NCBI RefSeq assembly: GCF_019734885.1
Contig: NZ_JAAXCM010000064.1
Location: forward strand, 1 to 64,000
DNA from: Pseudocoprococcus catus
GTDB taxonomy: Bacteria; Bacillota; Clostridia; Lachnospirales; Lachnospiraceae
DNA: 64,000 nt
Reading direction: 5' to 3'
Below, piece by piece: positions 32,861 through 42,257 of this stretch. The position numbers and the translations under genes are program-made. The notes beneath the pieces were generated by a model. It worked only from the letters and a program-made list of their open reading frames with translations, was not told the origin of the DNA and ran no database searches. How positions within the stretch are numbered: the first letter of the stretch is position 1; each line of letters opens with the position of its first letter.

Positions 32861-33058
32861 TTACAGGTAAGGTAAAATCTTCTTCATTACCTTTGCGTTA
32901 GTTGAATCTGTCATAGCTGCATGTCTGAGATTTCTCTTTCTCTTTGCAGATTTCTTTGTTAAGATGTGGCTCTTATAAGCTTTCATTCTCTTTAACTGAC
33001 CAGTACCTGTTTTTTTGAAACGCTTTGCAGCTGCTCTACTTGTTTTTACCTTTGGCAT
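32861..33058 (-). CDS. rpmI: Ribosomal protein L35
   Basis: 65 aa, basic, [20 protein letters not shown] at the N-terminus and [15 protein letters not shown] in the middle, both diagnostic of L35. It sits 21 bp upstream of rplT. Confidence 0.97.
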   Translation of the reverse strand: MPKVKTSRAAAKRFKKTGTGQLKRMKAYKSHILTKKSAKRKRNLRHAAMTDSTNAKVMKKILPYL

Positions 33059-33087
33059 TTTAATGTCCTCCTTAATATGAAAATGGT

Positions 33088-33600
33088 CTAATTACGTTTT
33101 TCAACTAAAAACATAACCATGCTCTTACCTTCCAGCTTGGCAGGCTTATCAATTACCGCAATATCTGATAACTTCTGAGCAAAATCTTCCAGAATCGTCT
33201 TGCCGACTGCTGTATGGGCCAGTTCTCGTCCTCTGAAACGAACAGCAACTTTGACCTTATTGCCGCTTGATACAAACTTCCTTGCCTGATTCACCTTGGT
33301 GTTCAGGTCATTCGTATCAATATTCGGTGATAAGCGGACCTCTTTCACTTCGATGGTCTTCTGCTTCTTGCGTGCTTCCTTCTCTTTGCGCGCCTGCTCA
33401 TATCTGTACTTGCCGTAATCGATAATCTTGCATACAGGTGGTTTGGCCGTCGGAGCGATCTTCACCAGATCCAGATTCGCCTCTCTGGCTAATTTCATTG
33501 CATCTCTGGCTGACATGATACCTAACTGTTCGCCGTCTTCCCCAATCAGTCGGATCTCTCGATCTCTGATCTGCTCATTAATCATTAACTCGCTAATAAT
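33088..33600 (-). CDS. infC: Translation initiation factor IF-3, AUU start
   Basis: IF-3 checks start codon pairing on the 30S subunit. [21 protein letters not shown] lies at the N-terminus, [18 protein letters not shown] near residue 55, and the C-domain [14 protein letters not shown] near 120. I place the start at ATT (33598-33600): GGAGG at 33606-33610 is 5 nt upstream, whereas the only upstream ATG (33610-33612) overlaps that site and has none of its own. A second ATT follows immediately at 33595-33597. AUU starts are known for infC and allow IF-3 to limit its own translation. Confidence 0.9.
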   Translation of the reverse strand: MISELMINEQIRDREIRLIGEDGEQLGIMSARDAMKLAREANLDLVKIAPTAKPPVCKIIDYGKYRYEQARKEKEARKKQKTIEVKEVRLSPNIDTNDLNTKVNQARKFVSSGNKVKVAVRFRGRELAHTAVGKTILEDFAQKLSDIAVIDKPAKLEGKSMVMFLVEKRN

Positions 33601-33639
33601 TGACACCTCCATGTCTCATGACTTCTATTCATAACATTA

Positions 33640-33790
33640 AACTGAAAAATGGTGAGCAGAAATCTACTCACCATTTAAGACACGTAATGTGTAAAATACT
33701 TAAATATGAACCCAAGTCATCTGAAATGCTAAGGTGAGAGTGAGTACTCTGCTTTCTTCGTAACGGATGTTGTGTCTATCACACAACTTT
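33640..33790 (-). promoter_or_regulatory. infC leader with attenuator (L20-leader-like)
   Basis: On the minus strand a terminator hairpin (AATGGTGAG pairing with GCTCACCATT, then TTTTC; 33644-33676) lies about 45 nt before infC. Further upstream CTCTCACC (33733-33740) can pair with the GGTGAG arm and so compete with the terminator. The GTTGTGT/ACACAAC hairpin at about 33770-33790 opens the leader. This arrangement matches autoregulated L20 leaders of Firmicutes. The detailed fold is inferred. Confidence 0.6.
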
Positions 33791-33877
33791 ATATAGTTTA
33801 ACACCTTATCATTTCAATGTCAATAGCATATTTTCATTTTTATCACATAAATTTTATTTTTATCTTCAATCCGCCTT

Positions 33878-35868
33878 TTAGTTCAGTTCAAATAACTGAC
33901 GATGTTTCAGGTCAATGCCGGCCCACTTGGTACTGGTCTTCGGCTCGCCGTAAAGGTAAACGGTACTTGTCACCTTGACATAGAGTCTGCAGTCTTTCCT
34001 GTAGCCATTTCCTTCACCAGAAGTCGCTGATCCTGCAGTTCTCAGATACTGCTCCGGCTCAGGCACTGTCAACTTAAAGGCATTATTCTCCTTCAGGTGG
34101 AAGAGACCGTCATCACTTACATTTATTGTATCGCCATTATAATCTGTCAGTGTTCCAATATTTTTTGTAATATCGGCAAGCCTCGTATCCACAGGTGCAT
34201 CTTGAATCTCCTCTCCATTCTCGCTGTCAATGTAAAACTGCAGTGTCATCTCCTGCTTCTCCACATCTTTCTGATTCAGATCAGCGCTGACCATGTTGTA
34301 GTCCTTGACATTCACATAGAAGTCCATAGTTTTCTCAAGAACATTGGCTTCACCATCTGTCCATGCAGACTGATCCGTCGAATAGTAGCGGGTTTTTTCA
34401 ATATCTGCAGTGGGGTTAAGTTCTTCTACAAAATTAACTTCCGGATCAACCGCAGTAACATTGGCAGCTGCGACCATGGCGTTGATAAAGAGCTTAATTT
34501 CTTCTTCATTCGATACTGTACTATGGCCCACACCGGTATAAATGACATTGCCTCTGCTGTAGAAATAATAATTGTTTCTCACATCATTCGGTGATTGATT
34601 ATACAATGTATTGTTGGCCAGGCAATACCATACCACCACATCGGATTTGCCGTCACTGCGGCCATTGATATCCTTGTCCTGCTCCATTGCCAGCTGATTC
34701 CACTGCCAATGTGTCTTCGCAATGGAAATCGTATCTCCCATACGATACGGATATTGGGTAATGGCACCATCATTCACCTTTGAAGCTGTTGTAGTCAGGT
34801 CATCACTTGTTCCAAGTGAAATTCTCTTAACAGAAATCAGATTATTGGTATATGCCTGTACCTGTGCATAGCTTGCCTGTCTGTTTCCACCGGTTGTATA
34901 AGCAATATCACCAGCCAGTTTCTGAAGCTCTTCAAAGCTGACCTTATACCCATCTGTCAGTCCCTCCCCCTTCTTCAGCAAAGCTGAAACGGTTGTACCC
35001 GACTCGCCAATTGTATCCTGTGATGTGACAGAATATCGGTCCATGCCGACAAATGCACGCAAAAGCTGGTTCAGAGAATAGCCCCAGGTGCCTTTACCTG
35101 CATCTATCAATCCCTGGTTATAAAAAATATGCGGCAGAGCATTTTTTCCCTCATTATCATACTCACTTGCATCCTTGACTGCCATTGTCTTATGCATGTT
35201 ATAAAAATCATAATTCATATATGAGGTCGTATCATGTGTAAAGATAATACTCTTTCCTTTTTTTACATAATCAAGAATTGCCTCCACCTGTCCATTTTTA
35301 TTGGATATATCAGGATAATCATCATCAAAGCCCATAATGACCATCTGTACATCCTGTAATCTCTCTGCCAGTTTTTCCTTTGTATTATATTTGCCATCCT
35401 TATTATTAATATCTGTTGCCCAGATTTGATCAATTTGAATATCAAAATCCTCAATATTTTGAATCATCGACTTAAAAGTACTGTCATTTTTCAAATTCCA
35501 CGTACCTTTCGCCGATGGTTTTATCTCAGTAGACGGCAATATCTGCAGTACCTTAATGACCTGCTTTTGGCCACTTTCATTTTTCTGTTTTGCATAGCCG
35601 GTCTGTGATGTATGGACATAACTATTGCGATTGCTTGTAACCTCCAGCTTCCACGTAATGAGCTTGTAGTAGTCCTCCGGAATCTTTCTTGTGAGTGTAT
35701 AGGTTTCCCCTTCAGCAAGCTCATAAAAGCTTCTGTCCCCATCTGTTGTCTGTGTCATGACATTTCCTTTGGAATCCTCAATGACAATATATTTGCTCTG
35801 CTCTTCTTTTTCAGATAAATTACCGTCAAAATTCAAATCCAGATATAACTTACAGTCATAGGAGTGGT
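33878..35868 (-). pseudogene. DUF5057 family protein, 5' part lost
   Basis: The frame resembles DUF5057 proteins: VIKVLQILPSTEIKP near residue 93, MVIMGFDDDYPDISN, IIFTHDTTSYMNYD, and GHSTVSNEEEIKLFINAMVAA. It reads openly for about 650 codons to a stop at 33878. There is no proper start: the frame enters from about 35868 (SYDCKLYLDLNFDGNLS) inside the truncated pilC gene, and the first TTG at 35836 has no ribosome site. The natural N-terminus, including the expected signal peptide, is missing. Intact relatives are large surface proteins. It may be translated only weakly, if at all. Confidence 0.72.
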
Positions 35869-36954
35869 CATCTCGACTTCTTCATCGTAATAGTCTGCCA
35901 GTTTCTCCAGCATGTCCTCGATGTTACCTGTTTCTTCACCGATACCGGTCATATGATACACCATCGGTGGAAAGATGCCTTCGCTTCGAAGCGGTTCGGA
36001 AAGTGGAATACCTTTCATAACTTCTTCCTTGGCCTTCATAAAGGCGTTGGCATAATGCACATTTTTCATGATACCTGCAATGATATCCAGACAGGCTGTC
36101 ATGGGCAGTCCTGCTGCCAGCAGTGTACTCATGGTTCTGGCAAATTGTGCACAGGCTGTCTTCACTGTCAGCTTGCCAAAGAGGGGCACACGCATCTTAA
36201 AGTCATCAATGGCACTACGCCCTGTATCGGTTTTGTAAGCGGTTCGATAAGCAAATACAATCAGAGCCACAACAATCAGGATCACATACCAGTGGCTGGC
36301 CGTCCATTTACTGGTATTCATGACTGCCATGGTCAATGCCGGCATCTCTACATCCAGATCTGCAAACATATCGATGAAGATCGGGATAACGAAAAGCAGC
36401 ATAACTGCCGCAACGCCGATGGCTGCACAGACCAGAATGATCGGATAAATCGTTGCTTTGCGGATGGTTGCCTTCAGTTTTGCTTCCTTTTCAAAGTGAA
36501 CCGCCATTCTGGAGAAAGCCATCTCAAGGTTACCCGAAGATTCACCGGCTTTGACCATGTTGACCATCATCAATGGGAAGATATCCGGAAAAGCCAGCAG
36601 GGAATCCGCCAGTGTATTACCTTTCTCAACATTCACCAATACTTCCGAAATGGCACTCTTAAGCCATTTATTCTCTGTCTGCTCCGACAGCATCTGCAGT
36701 GCCTCCTTCATAGGCACACCGGCCTCGGTGATGCTGACAAACTGTCGGCAGAATACACACAAATCTCTGGACTTTACTTTTCTGCCCACAGAAAAATCGA
36801 TATTTTTGTTCATGATGCCCTGTTCACGGATAGACATCGGCAAAAGCCCGTCTTTACGCAGCTGTTCAGCGACTCTCTCCTTGTCGTCAGCCTCCATGCT
36901 GCCCTTGACTTCTTTGCCCGCCGCATCAACAGCAACATAGGAAAATCCCGGCAT
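35833..36954 (-). CDS. pilC: Type IV pilus inner-membrane protein PilC/GspF, 3' truncated
   Basis: The platform protein of type IV pili / type II secretion. Two GspF domains are visible: FVSITEAGVPMKEALQMLSE with VKAGESSGNLEMAFSRMA, and FARTMSTLLAAGLPMTACLD with MTGIGEETGNIEDMLEKLAD. The first membrane helix pair lies near 160-200. After DEEVEMTT, where intact proteins continue into a last transmembrane helix of about 30 residues, this one reads PMTVSYIWI and stops, because the DNA switches to the DUF5057 gene in another frame. It is probably unable to anchor normally. Confidence 0.85.
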   Translation of the reverse strand: MPGFSYVAVDAAGKEVKGSMEADDKERVAEQLRKDGLLPMSIREQGIMNKNIDFSVGRKVKSRDLCVFCRQFVSITEAGVPMKEALQMLSEQTENKWLKSAISEVLVNVEKGNTLADSLLAFPDIFPLMMVNMVKAGESSGNLEMAFSRMAVHFEKEAKLKATIRKATIYPIILVCAAIGVAAVMLLFVIPIFIDMFADLDVEMPALTMAVMNTSKWTASHWYVILIVVALIVFAYRTAYKTDTGRSAIDDFKMRVPLFGKLTVKTACAQFARTMSTLLAAGLPMTACLDIIAGIMKNVHYANAFMKAKEEVMKGIPLSEPLRSEGIFPPMVYHMTGIGEETGNIEDMLEKLADYYDEEVEMTTPMTVSYIWI

Positions 36955-36969
36955 AATTCAAGTCCTCTC

Positions 36970-38037
36970 TTATAACATCTTAAAATCCACTTTGTTGTTC
37001 ATCATCACAGGATCCTGAGCATAGGATACCGCAGATTCTGCGCTGATATCACCTCTCAGGAACAGATCATAGATGGCATCATCCATGGTCTGCATGCCCC
37101 GGCGCTTGCCTGTCTGTATGATGGAAGGGATCTGATAGGTCTTATTCTCACGAATCAGATTGCGCACCGCATTATTGGCAAAAAGCACCTCAAGAGCCGC
37201 CACTCGGCCATGACCGTCCTCTTTGCAGATCAGCTGCTGAGAAACAATGCATTCCAGTACGGATGCCAACTGGATACGGATCTGCTGCTGCTGGTTTGGA
37301 GGGAACACATCGATGATTCGATCGATGGTCTTGGCTGCACCGATGGTATGCAATGTAGACAACACCAGATGGCCTGTCTCAGCTGCCGTCAGCGCCGTGG
37401 AAATCGTCTCAAGATCTCGCATCTCTCCCACAAGGATCACATCCGGGTCTTCTCGAAGGGCTGCGCGCAGTGCCTGGGTGTAGTCACTTGAATCACTGCC
37501 GATCTCTCTCTGATTCACAATGGACTTCTGGTGTCTGTGAAGATATTCAATCGGATCCTCCAATGTAATAATATGATACGGATACGTGCGGTTGATAATA
37601 TCCACCAAAGATGCCAGTGTCGTAGACTTGCCGCTTCCCGTCGGTCCTGTTACCAGAACGAGCCCCCGCCGTTTCTGAGTCAGTGCCTGTACCTCCTCCG
37701 GAATACCGAGGCTTTTGGCTTCCGGTATACTAAACGGCAGACATCGCATAACAGATGCCAGTGTTCCGCGCTGTTTAAAAATGCTCACACGAAAACGTCC
37801 AACGCCGCGGATGGCATATGCCAGGTCCGTTTGTCCGTTTTCCTCCAGTTCTTTTCTGTGACGCTGGTCAAGAATCGGAAGAAGCAATTCTTCCATATCC
37901 TTCGGCATCAGCTTCTCGCCTTCCTGAGGGATCAGCATACCATCTATCCTGAAGAATGGTGAACATCCTACAGTAAAATGGATATCTGATGCATGGGCTG
38001 CCACAGAGTCCTTTAAAACTTTATCTAAAGTATACAT
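36970..38037 (-). CDS. pilT: Type IV pilus retraction ATPase PilT
   Basis: A hexameric ATPase powering pilus retraction. It contains ASDIHFTVGCSPFFRIDG, the Walker A GPTGSGKSTT (about 135-144), the Asp box ITLEDPIEY, Walker B VILVGEMRD, and the His box TGHLVLSTLHT. Length (355 aa) is normal. It is followed 15 bp later by the truncated pilC. Confidence 0.95.
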   Translation of the reverse strand: MYTLDKVLKDSVAAHASDIHFTVGCSPFFRIDGMLIPQEGEKLMPKDMEELLLPILDQRHRKELEENGQTDLAYAIRGVGRFRVSIFKQRGTLASVMRCLPFSIPEAKSLGIPEEVQALTQKRRGLVLVTGPTGSGKSTTLASLVDIINRTYPYHIITLEDPIEYLHRHQKSIVNQREIGSDSSDYTQALRAALREDPDVILVGEMRDLETISTALTAAETGHLVLSTLHTIGAAKTIDRIIDVFPPNQQQQIRIQLASVLECIVSQQLICKEDGHGRVAALEVLFANNAVRNLIRENKTYQIPSIIQTGKRRGMQTMDDAIYDLFLRGDISAESAVSYAQDPVMMNNKVDFKML

Positions 38038-38145
38038 AAGCCTTCCTATCCAGCATATAATGCTTATTCAAATACCTGCTCACAGCTGTCTGTTCACAGT
38101 TATCAATTAACTATTATTCACAGTTGTTGATTGTTCAATCATTAT

Positions 38146-39837
38146 TTATTCATAGGATGCCTTCAGCATTTCATCTACAGATGTGATGCCCTCAAGCACA
38201 TAGCGGATGCCATTCTCGCGAAGGGTTCGCATACCGCTTCTCTTCGCCGCATCAGCCAACTGTTCTGTTGAAGCGTTCTTCGCAATCAAAGAACGAATCT
38301 CCTCATTCACTTCCATAATCTCAAAAACAGCAATCCGACCAAAGAAACCGGTCTGATTACAGAAATTGCAACCTGCCGGCTTAAAGATCTCCACATCTTC
38401 TTCAGGAGGCTTCCTGAGAATCCGCTTCTCTTCTTCAGAAGCCATATAGACTTTGCGGCAATGCGGACAAAGCTTACGAACCAGTCGCTGGGCAATAACG
38501 CCGATCATAGAATCGGCGATAAGGTAATTCTCCACACCCATGTCTGCCATACGGCTCAAAGTACCTACAGCATTGTTCGTATGCATGGTAGAAACAACCA
38601 GATGGCCGGTGATGGAAGCCTGAACAGCAATGGAAGCCGTCTCCTGGTCTCGGATCTCACCGATCATAATGATATCCGGATCCTGACGAAGAATCGAACG
38701 AAGGGCTGATGCGAATGTCAGAGCTACCTTCGGATTCACCTGAATCTGGTTGATGCCTTCGATATCCGCCTCCACAGGATCCTCAACAGTGACAATATTC
38801 ACAGCTTCCCTGTTCATCTCGCTAAGTGCTGTATACAGTGTTGTAGACTTGCCGCTTCCGGTAGGTCCCGTGACAAATATAATACCAAAAGGATGTGCCA
38901 TCATATGGTCAAAACGATGCAGCTCGTCATCACTGAGTCCCAGTTCCTTCTTCTCACGAGTCAGATTCAGCTTGGAGGAAATACGAAGCACCAGCTTCTC
39001 GCCATGAACCGTTGGAATAGAAGAAATACGGATATCATACTCCTGTCTGTCCACCATAATCGTCATACGGCCATCTTGAGGCTTTCTCTTCTCAGAGATA
39101 TCCATACCGCCCATAATCTTGATACGGGTGGAAATAGCCGGAAGCAAACTATTGTCATAGACCATCTTCTCATAAAGCGCACCATCGATACGGTATCGGA
39201 CACGTACCTTCTCCTGCAGTGCTTCTATATGAATATCACTGGCACGCTGACGAATGGCCTGTTCAATCAAAGACCGCACCAGCTGAACAATCGGAGCATC
39301 GCTGACATCCGTCTCTGTCTCTTCTTCAATCCCTCCCCGCAGCTGGGCACGTTCTCTTGTAAATCGACGCGCCGCATCCATGGTCTCTGAAGCGCCATAG
39401 CACCGGTCAATGGCTGTCAGTACCTCTCTGGTTGTTGCGATATACGGTTCCACCTGCAGATTCGTTACAATGGATATATCATCAATGGCTGCCATATCCA
39501 TAGGATCAGCCATCGCAAGATGCAGAATATTGGCATTGTACGGATCCAGTTCAAACGGAATACATTGATACTTCTTCAGCAGTGACACATTGACAAGATT
39601 ACGCACTTCCTTCGGTATCACAACTCCGGACAGACGGACAACCTTCAGTCCAAGCTGCATCTGAAGTGCACGGACGATCATCTCTTCTGTGATCATGCCG
39701 CTGTCCACAAGTACCTCGCCAATCTTCTTGCCTGTTCCCTTCTGAAGTTCCAGTGCTTTCTTCAATTGATCTTCTGTTATAATATGCTGCTTGATAAGGA
39801 TATCACCAAGACGCATCCTCTCTCGTCTAAGAGCCAT
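38146..39837 (-). CDS. pilB: Type IV pilus assembly ATPase PilB/GspE
   Basis: A 563-aa extension ATPase: an N-terminal MshEN domain (LGDILIKQHIITEDQLKKAL), Walker A GPTGSGKSTT near residue 327, DPDIIMIGEIRD, TGHLVVSTMHTNNAVGTLSR, and a C-terminal zinc site CPHC...CNFC. It is first in the pilB-pilT-pilC set. Pilins, the prepilin peptidase and pilM-O are absent from the window. Because pilC is broken, this pilus system is probably non-functional or depends on another locus. Confidence 0.93.
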   Translation of the reverse strand: MALRRERMRLGDILIKQHIITEDQLKKALELQKGTGKKIGEVLVDSGMITEEMIVRALQMQLGLKVVRLSGVVIPKEVRNLVNVSLLKKYQCIPFELDPYNANILHLAMADPMDMAAIDDISIVTNLQVEPYIATTREVLTAIDRCYGASETMDAARRFTRERAQLRGGIEEETETDVSDAPIVQLVRSLIEQAIRQRASDIHIEALQEKVRVRYRIDGALYEKMVYDNSLLPAISTRIKIMGGMDISEKRKPQDGRMTIMVDRQEYDIRISSIPTVHGEKLVLRISSKLNLTREKKELGLSDDELHRFDHMMAHPFGIIFVTGPTGSGKSTTLYTALSEMNREAVNIVTVEDPVEADIEGINQIQVNPKVALTFASALRSILRQDPDIIMIGEIRDQETASIAVQASITGHLVVSTMHTNNAVGTLSRMADMGVENYLIADSMIGVIAQRLVRKLCPHCRKVYMASEEEKRILRKPPEEDVEIFKPAGCNFCNQTGFFGRIAVFEIMEVNEEIRSLIAKNASTEQLADAAKRSGMRTLRENGIRYVLEGITSVDEMLKASYE

Positions 39838-39967
39838 TCTCTCATCCTCTTTTTCACACTTTTTTCACACTTTTATACTTACCATTATTATATCCATGCC
39901 AAAAGTACCTGTCAATTCAACTTTTAGCTATTTCTTAGCTAATTTTGTCAATTTTACCGTAAAGCCA

Positions 39968-40687
39968 TTATTCCTGCTTGTTTTCTGCCTTGTTCGTCTT
40001 TAATGTATTGTAAATCTTCTGCATCCTCTGATCTGTATTGGCAATGACGTCGGAACAATCCTTCAGTTCTGCCGCAATTTCATCCGGCACATCCCCCTCT
40101 GTCTTGTACTTGAGCTGATGTTCCAGACTGGCCCAGAAATCCATGGCAATGGTTCGGATCTGAACTTCTACCTTCAGTGGCTTGCACCCATCTGAGAAGA
40201 AAACCGGAATCTGTACCACCAGATGAAGACTTCTGTAACCATTCGGCTTCGGATTAGCAATATAGTCCTTCACCTCCAGAAGTGTAATATCATTCTGTGA
40301 AGTCAGCATATCCGCCACCATATAAATATCCTGTACATAGCTGCAGATAACACGGATACCTGCCACATCGTGAAGATTATCCTCCACTGATTGCAAAGTT
40401 ACCGGATACCCTCTTCGCTTCAGCTTCTCCAAAATACTTGCCGGTTTCTTCACACGGTACTTAATATACGAAATCGGGTTATGGCTCCGCTGAACCTGAA
40501 ACTCATCATTGAGCACTTCCAGCTTCGTCCGCACCTCCCGGATAGCACAGCTGTACATCATCATCAGCTGCTGAAACTGCTCTGCCACTTCTCTGAAAGC
40601 CCCGATGCTCTCTGCCAGATCCACATTCTGAAGGATCACTGTCTCCAGATCTATATCTTTCCCCACTGCAACTGTATTCTCATCCAT
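39968..40687 (-). CDS. Small alarmone synthetase (RelA/SpoT domain, RelQ/YjbM-like)
   Basis: A (p)ppGpp synthetase without a hydrolase domain. The core shows RVKKPASILEKLKRRG, VEDNLHDVAGIRVICSYVQD near residue 105, PKPNGYRSLHLVV and VEVQIRTIAMDFWASLEHQLKYK, which match the substrate-binding G-loop and catalytic residues. The C-terminal helices fit RelQ-type tetramers. I choose ATG 40687, with GGAGATAAGGGG upstream, over the longer frame to 40753. No operon partner. Confidence 0.88.
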   Translation of the reverse strand: MDENTVAVGKDIDLETVILQNVDLAESIGAFREVAEQFQQLMMMYSCAIREVRTKLEVLNDEFQVQRSHNPISYIKYRVKKPASILEKLKRRGYPVTLQSVEDNLHDVAGIRVICSYVQDIYMVADMLTSQNDITLLEVKDYIANPKPNGYRSLHLVVQIPVFFSDGCKPLKVEVQIRTIAMDFWASLEHQLKYKTEGDVPDEIAAELKDCSDVIANTDQRMQKIYNTLKTNKAENKQE

Positions 40688-40818
40688 ACCCCTTATCTCC
40701 GTTTCTTTATTATTCAAGACACGCTTATCTGCAAGTCTTGATGCAGAATTCATATCTGCTTCGCAGACATATTTTGTGAATTCCTATATTTTATCATTTA
40801 CCCCTGCTCACATGAAAA

Positions 40819-40854
40819 TTCGGAGAGAAGCGTTCATCAGTCTTCCTCTCCGAA
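40819..40854. other. Hairpin upstream of the alarmone synthetase gene
   Basis: TTCGGAGAG and CTCTCCGAA form a 9-bp stem. On the minus strand it is followed by TTTTCATG, so it could be a weak leader terminator. Confidence 0.4.
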
Positions 40855-40957
40855 CGTCTGTTGATTTTCCATAATAATACAACTTTATGTTTATATTATA
40901 TGAAGAATATCCCCTTTTTTCAACTAATTTTTCCTCTGAATAAAATCAAATATAAAA

Positions 40958-41013
40958 TGTAAACAGTCTAACTCGAAATCTATCATCAAATATCAAGAGG
41001 AATCCTGTTTACA
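40958..41013 (-). repeat. Terminator-linked interspersed repeat, copy C
   Basis: A 56-bp inverted-orientation copy. On the minus strand it starts TGTAAACAGGATTCCTCTT and ends CTGTTTACA, so its ends are perfect 9-bp inverted repeats. It begins just after the pta terminator, in the same orientation relative to the hairpin as copy A. Confidence 0.7.
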
Positions 41014-41020
41014 AAAGATA

Positions 41021-41060
41021 AAAAGAGAGGATATCCGCAAAGGGCATCCTCTCTTTGATC
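41021..41060 (-). terminator. pta terminator
   Basis: Minus-strand AAAGAGAGGATGCCC... pairs with ATCCTCTCTTTT, followed by TATCTTTTG. Confidence 0.8.
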
Positions 41061-41107
41061 ATTTATCGTTCTATTCTCTTATCCTGACTGTTTAGGACAG
41101 CTAATGA

Positions 41108-42106
41108 TTAGTCAGCTAATGCAGCTGTGATGATAGCCATAGAGTAAACTTCTTCAGCATTGCATCCACGAGACAGGTCGTTGATTGGTGCATTCAGGCC
41201 TAACAGAATTGGGCCGTAAGCATCAAAGTTACCAAGACGCTGAGCGATCTTGTAACCGATATTACCTGCGTTGATGTCAGGGAATACGAAGACGTTGGCG
41301 TGACCTGCAACCGGGTTGTTAGGGCATTTTGTACGTGCAACACGCGGAGAAACAGCGGCATCAAACTGTAATTCACCTTCAATTGGAAGAGTTGGAGCCT
41401 GTTCCTTAGCCATAGCTGCTGCTGTACGCATCTTGTCTACATCTTCACCTTTACCTGAACCCAGTGTAGAGTAGCTCAGGAAAGCAACCTTAGGATCGAT
41501 ACCGAAAATACGTCCGCATTCTGCACATTCGATAGCGATTTCTACCAGTTCTTCTGCTGTAGGTTTGATGTTGATCGCACAGTCTGCCATAGCCAGAACT
41601 TCGTTCTCACCTGTAGCAGATGGACGAACCATGATGAAGCATGAAGATACGATCTTGTTGCCTGGTTTTGTCTTGATCAGCTGAAGAGCCGGGCGAACGG
41701 TATCAGCTGTTGAGTATGTAGCACCACCAAGAAGAGCATCAGCAACACCCATCTTTACAAGCATTGTACCGAAATAGTTGCCTGCCTGTAAAGTCTTACG
41801 TGCTTCTTCAGGCTGAACGTTCTTGCCCTTACGAAGTTCACAGAACATATTGATCATCTCGTCCATTCTGTCATAGTTCTCAGGATCAACGATCTGTGCG
41901 CCTCTGATATTATATCCATATTTTTCTGCAGCAGCCTGTACAGCTTCTTCGTTACCTACCAGGATTGGTGTAAGGAAATTGGAAGCCAGCAGACGTGAAG
42001 CTGCTTCAAGAATTCTTTCATCTGTACCTTCTGTAAAAACGATTCTCTTCGGAGATTCTTTCAGTTTCTGAATCATCATACCGAAGCCCTGCATATTCTT
42101 GCTCAT
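41108..42106 (-). CDS. pta: Phosphate acetyltransferase
   Basis: Converts acetyl-CoA and phosphate to acetyl phosphate, the first step of acetate formation with ATP gain. Family markers are RIVFTEGTDERILEAASRLL at the N-terminus, GGATYSTADTVRPALQ near residue 130, and CPNNPVAGHANVFVFPDINAG near 275. The 332-aa catalytic form has no regulatory extension. The start at 42106 has AGGAGG upstream. The usual partner ackA is not adjacent. Confidence 0.95.
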   Translation of the reverse strand: MSKNMQGFGMMIQKLKESPKRIVFTEGTDERILEAASRLLASNFLTPILVGNEEAVQAAAEKYGYNIRGAQIVDPENYDRMDEMINMFCELRKGKNVQPEEARKTLQAGNYFGTMLVKMGVADALLGGATYSTADTVRPALQLIKTKPGNKIVSSCFIMVRPSATGENEVLAMADCAINIKPTAEELVEIAIECAECGRIFGIDPKVAFLSYSTLGSGKGEDVDKMRTAAAMAKEQAPTLPIEGELQFDAAVSPRVARTKCPNNPVAGHANVFVFPDINAGNIGYKIAQRLGNFDAYGPILLGLNAPINDLSRGCNAEEVYSMAIITAALAD

Positions 42107-42257
42107 GATATATATTCCTCCTAAACTTTTGTCTTTTGACAATCTCATATATATAATTTATCACTTTTTTGGCAGATTGCAATGCATTCAGCGATAATTA
42201 AAAAATTAACAATTTTATAAGCCTTTTGTACACCTTTTTAAACAATTATCACAAGTC

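Noticed and set aside
35953-36975. A 340-codon plus-strand open frame
   Set aside because: It mirrors pilC on the opposite strand. The composition (His/Cys/Gln rich, no domain) is typical of an antisense shadow.
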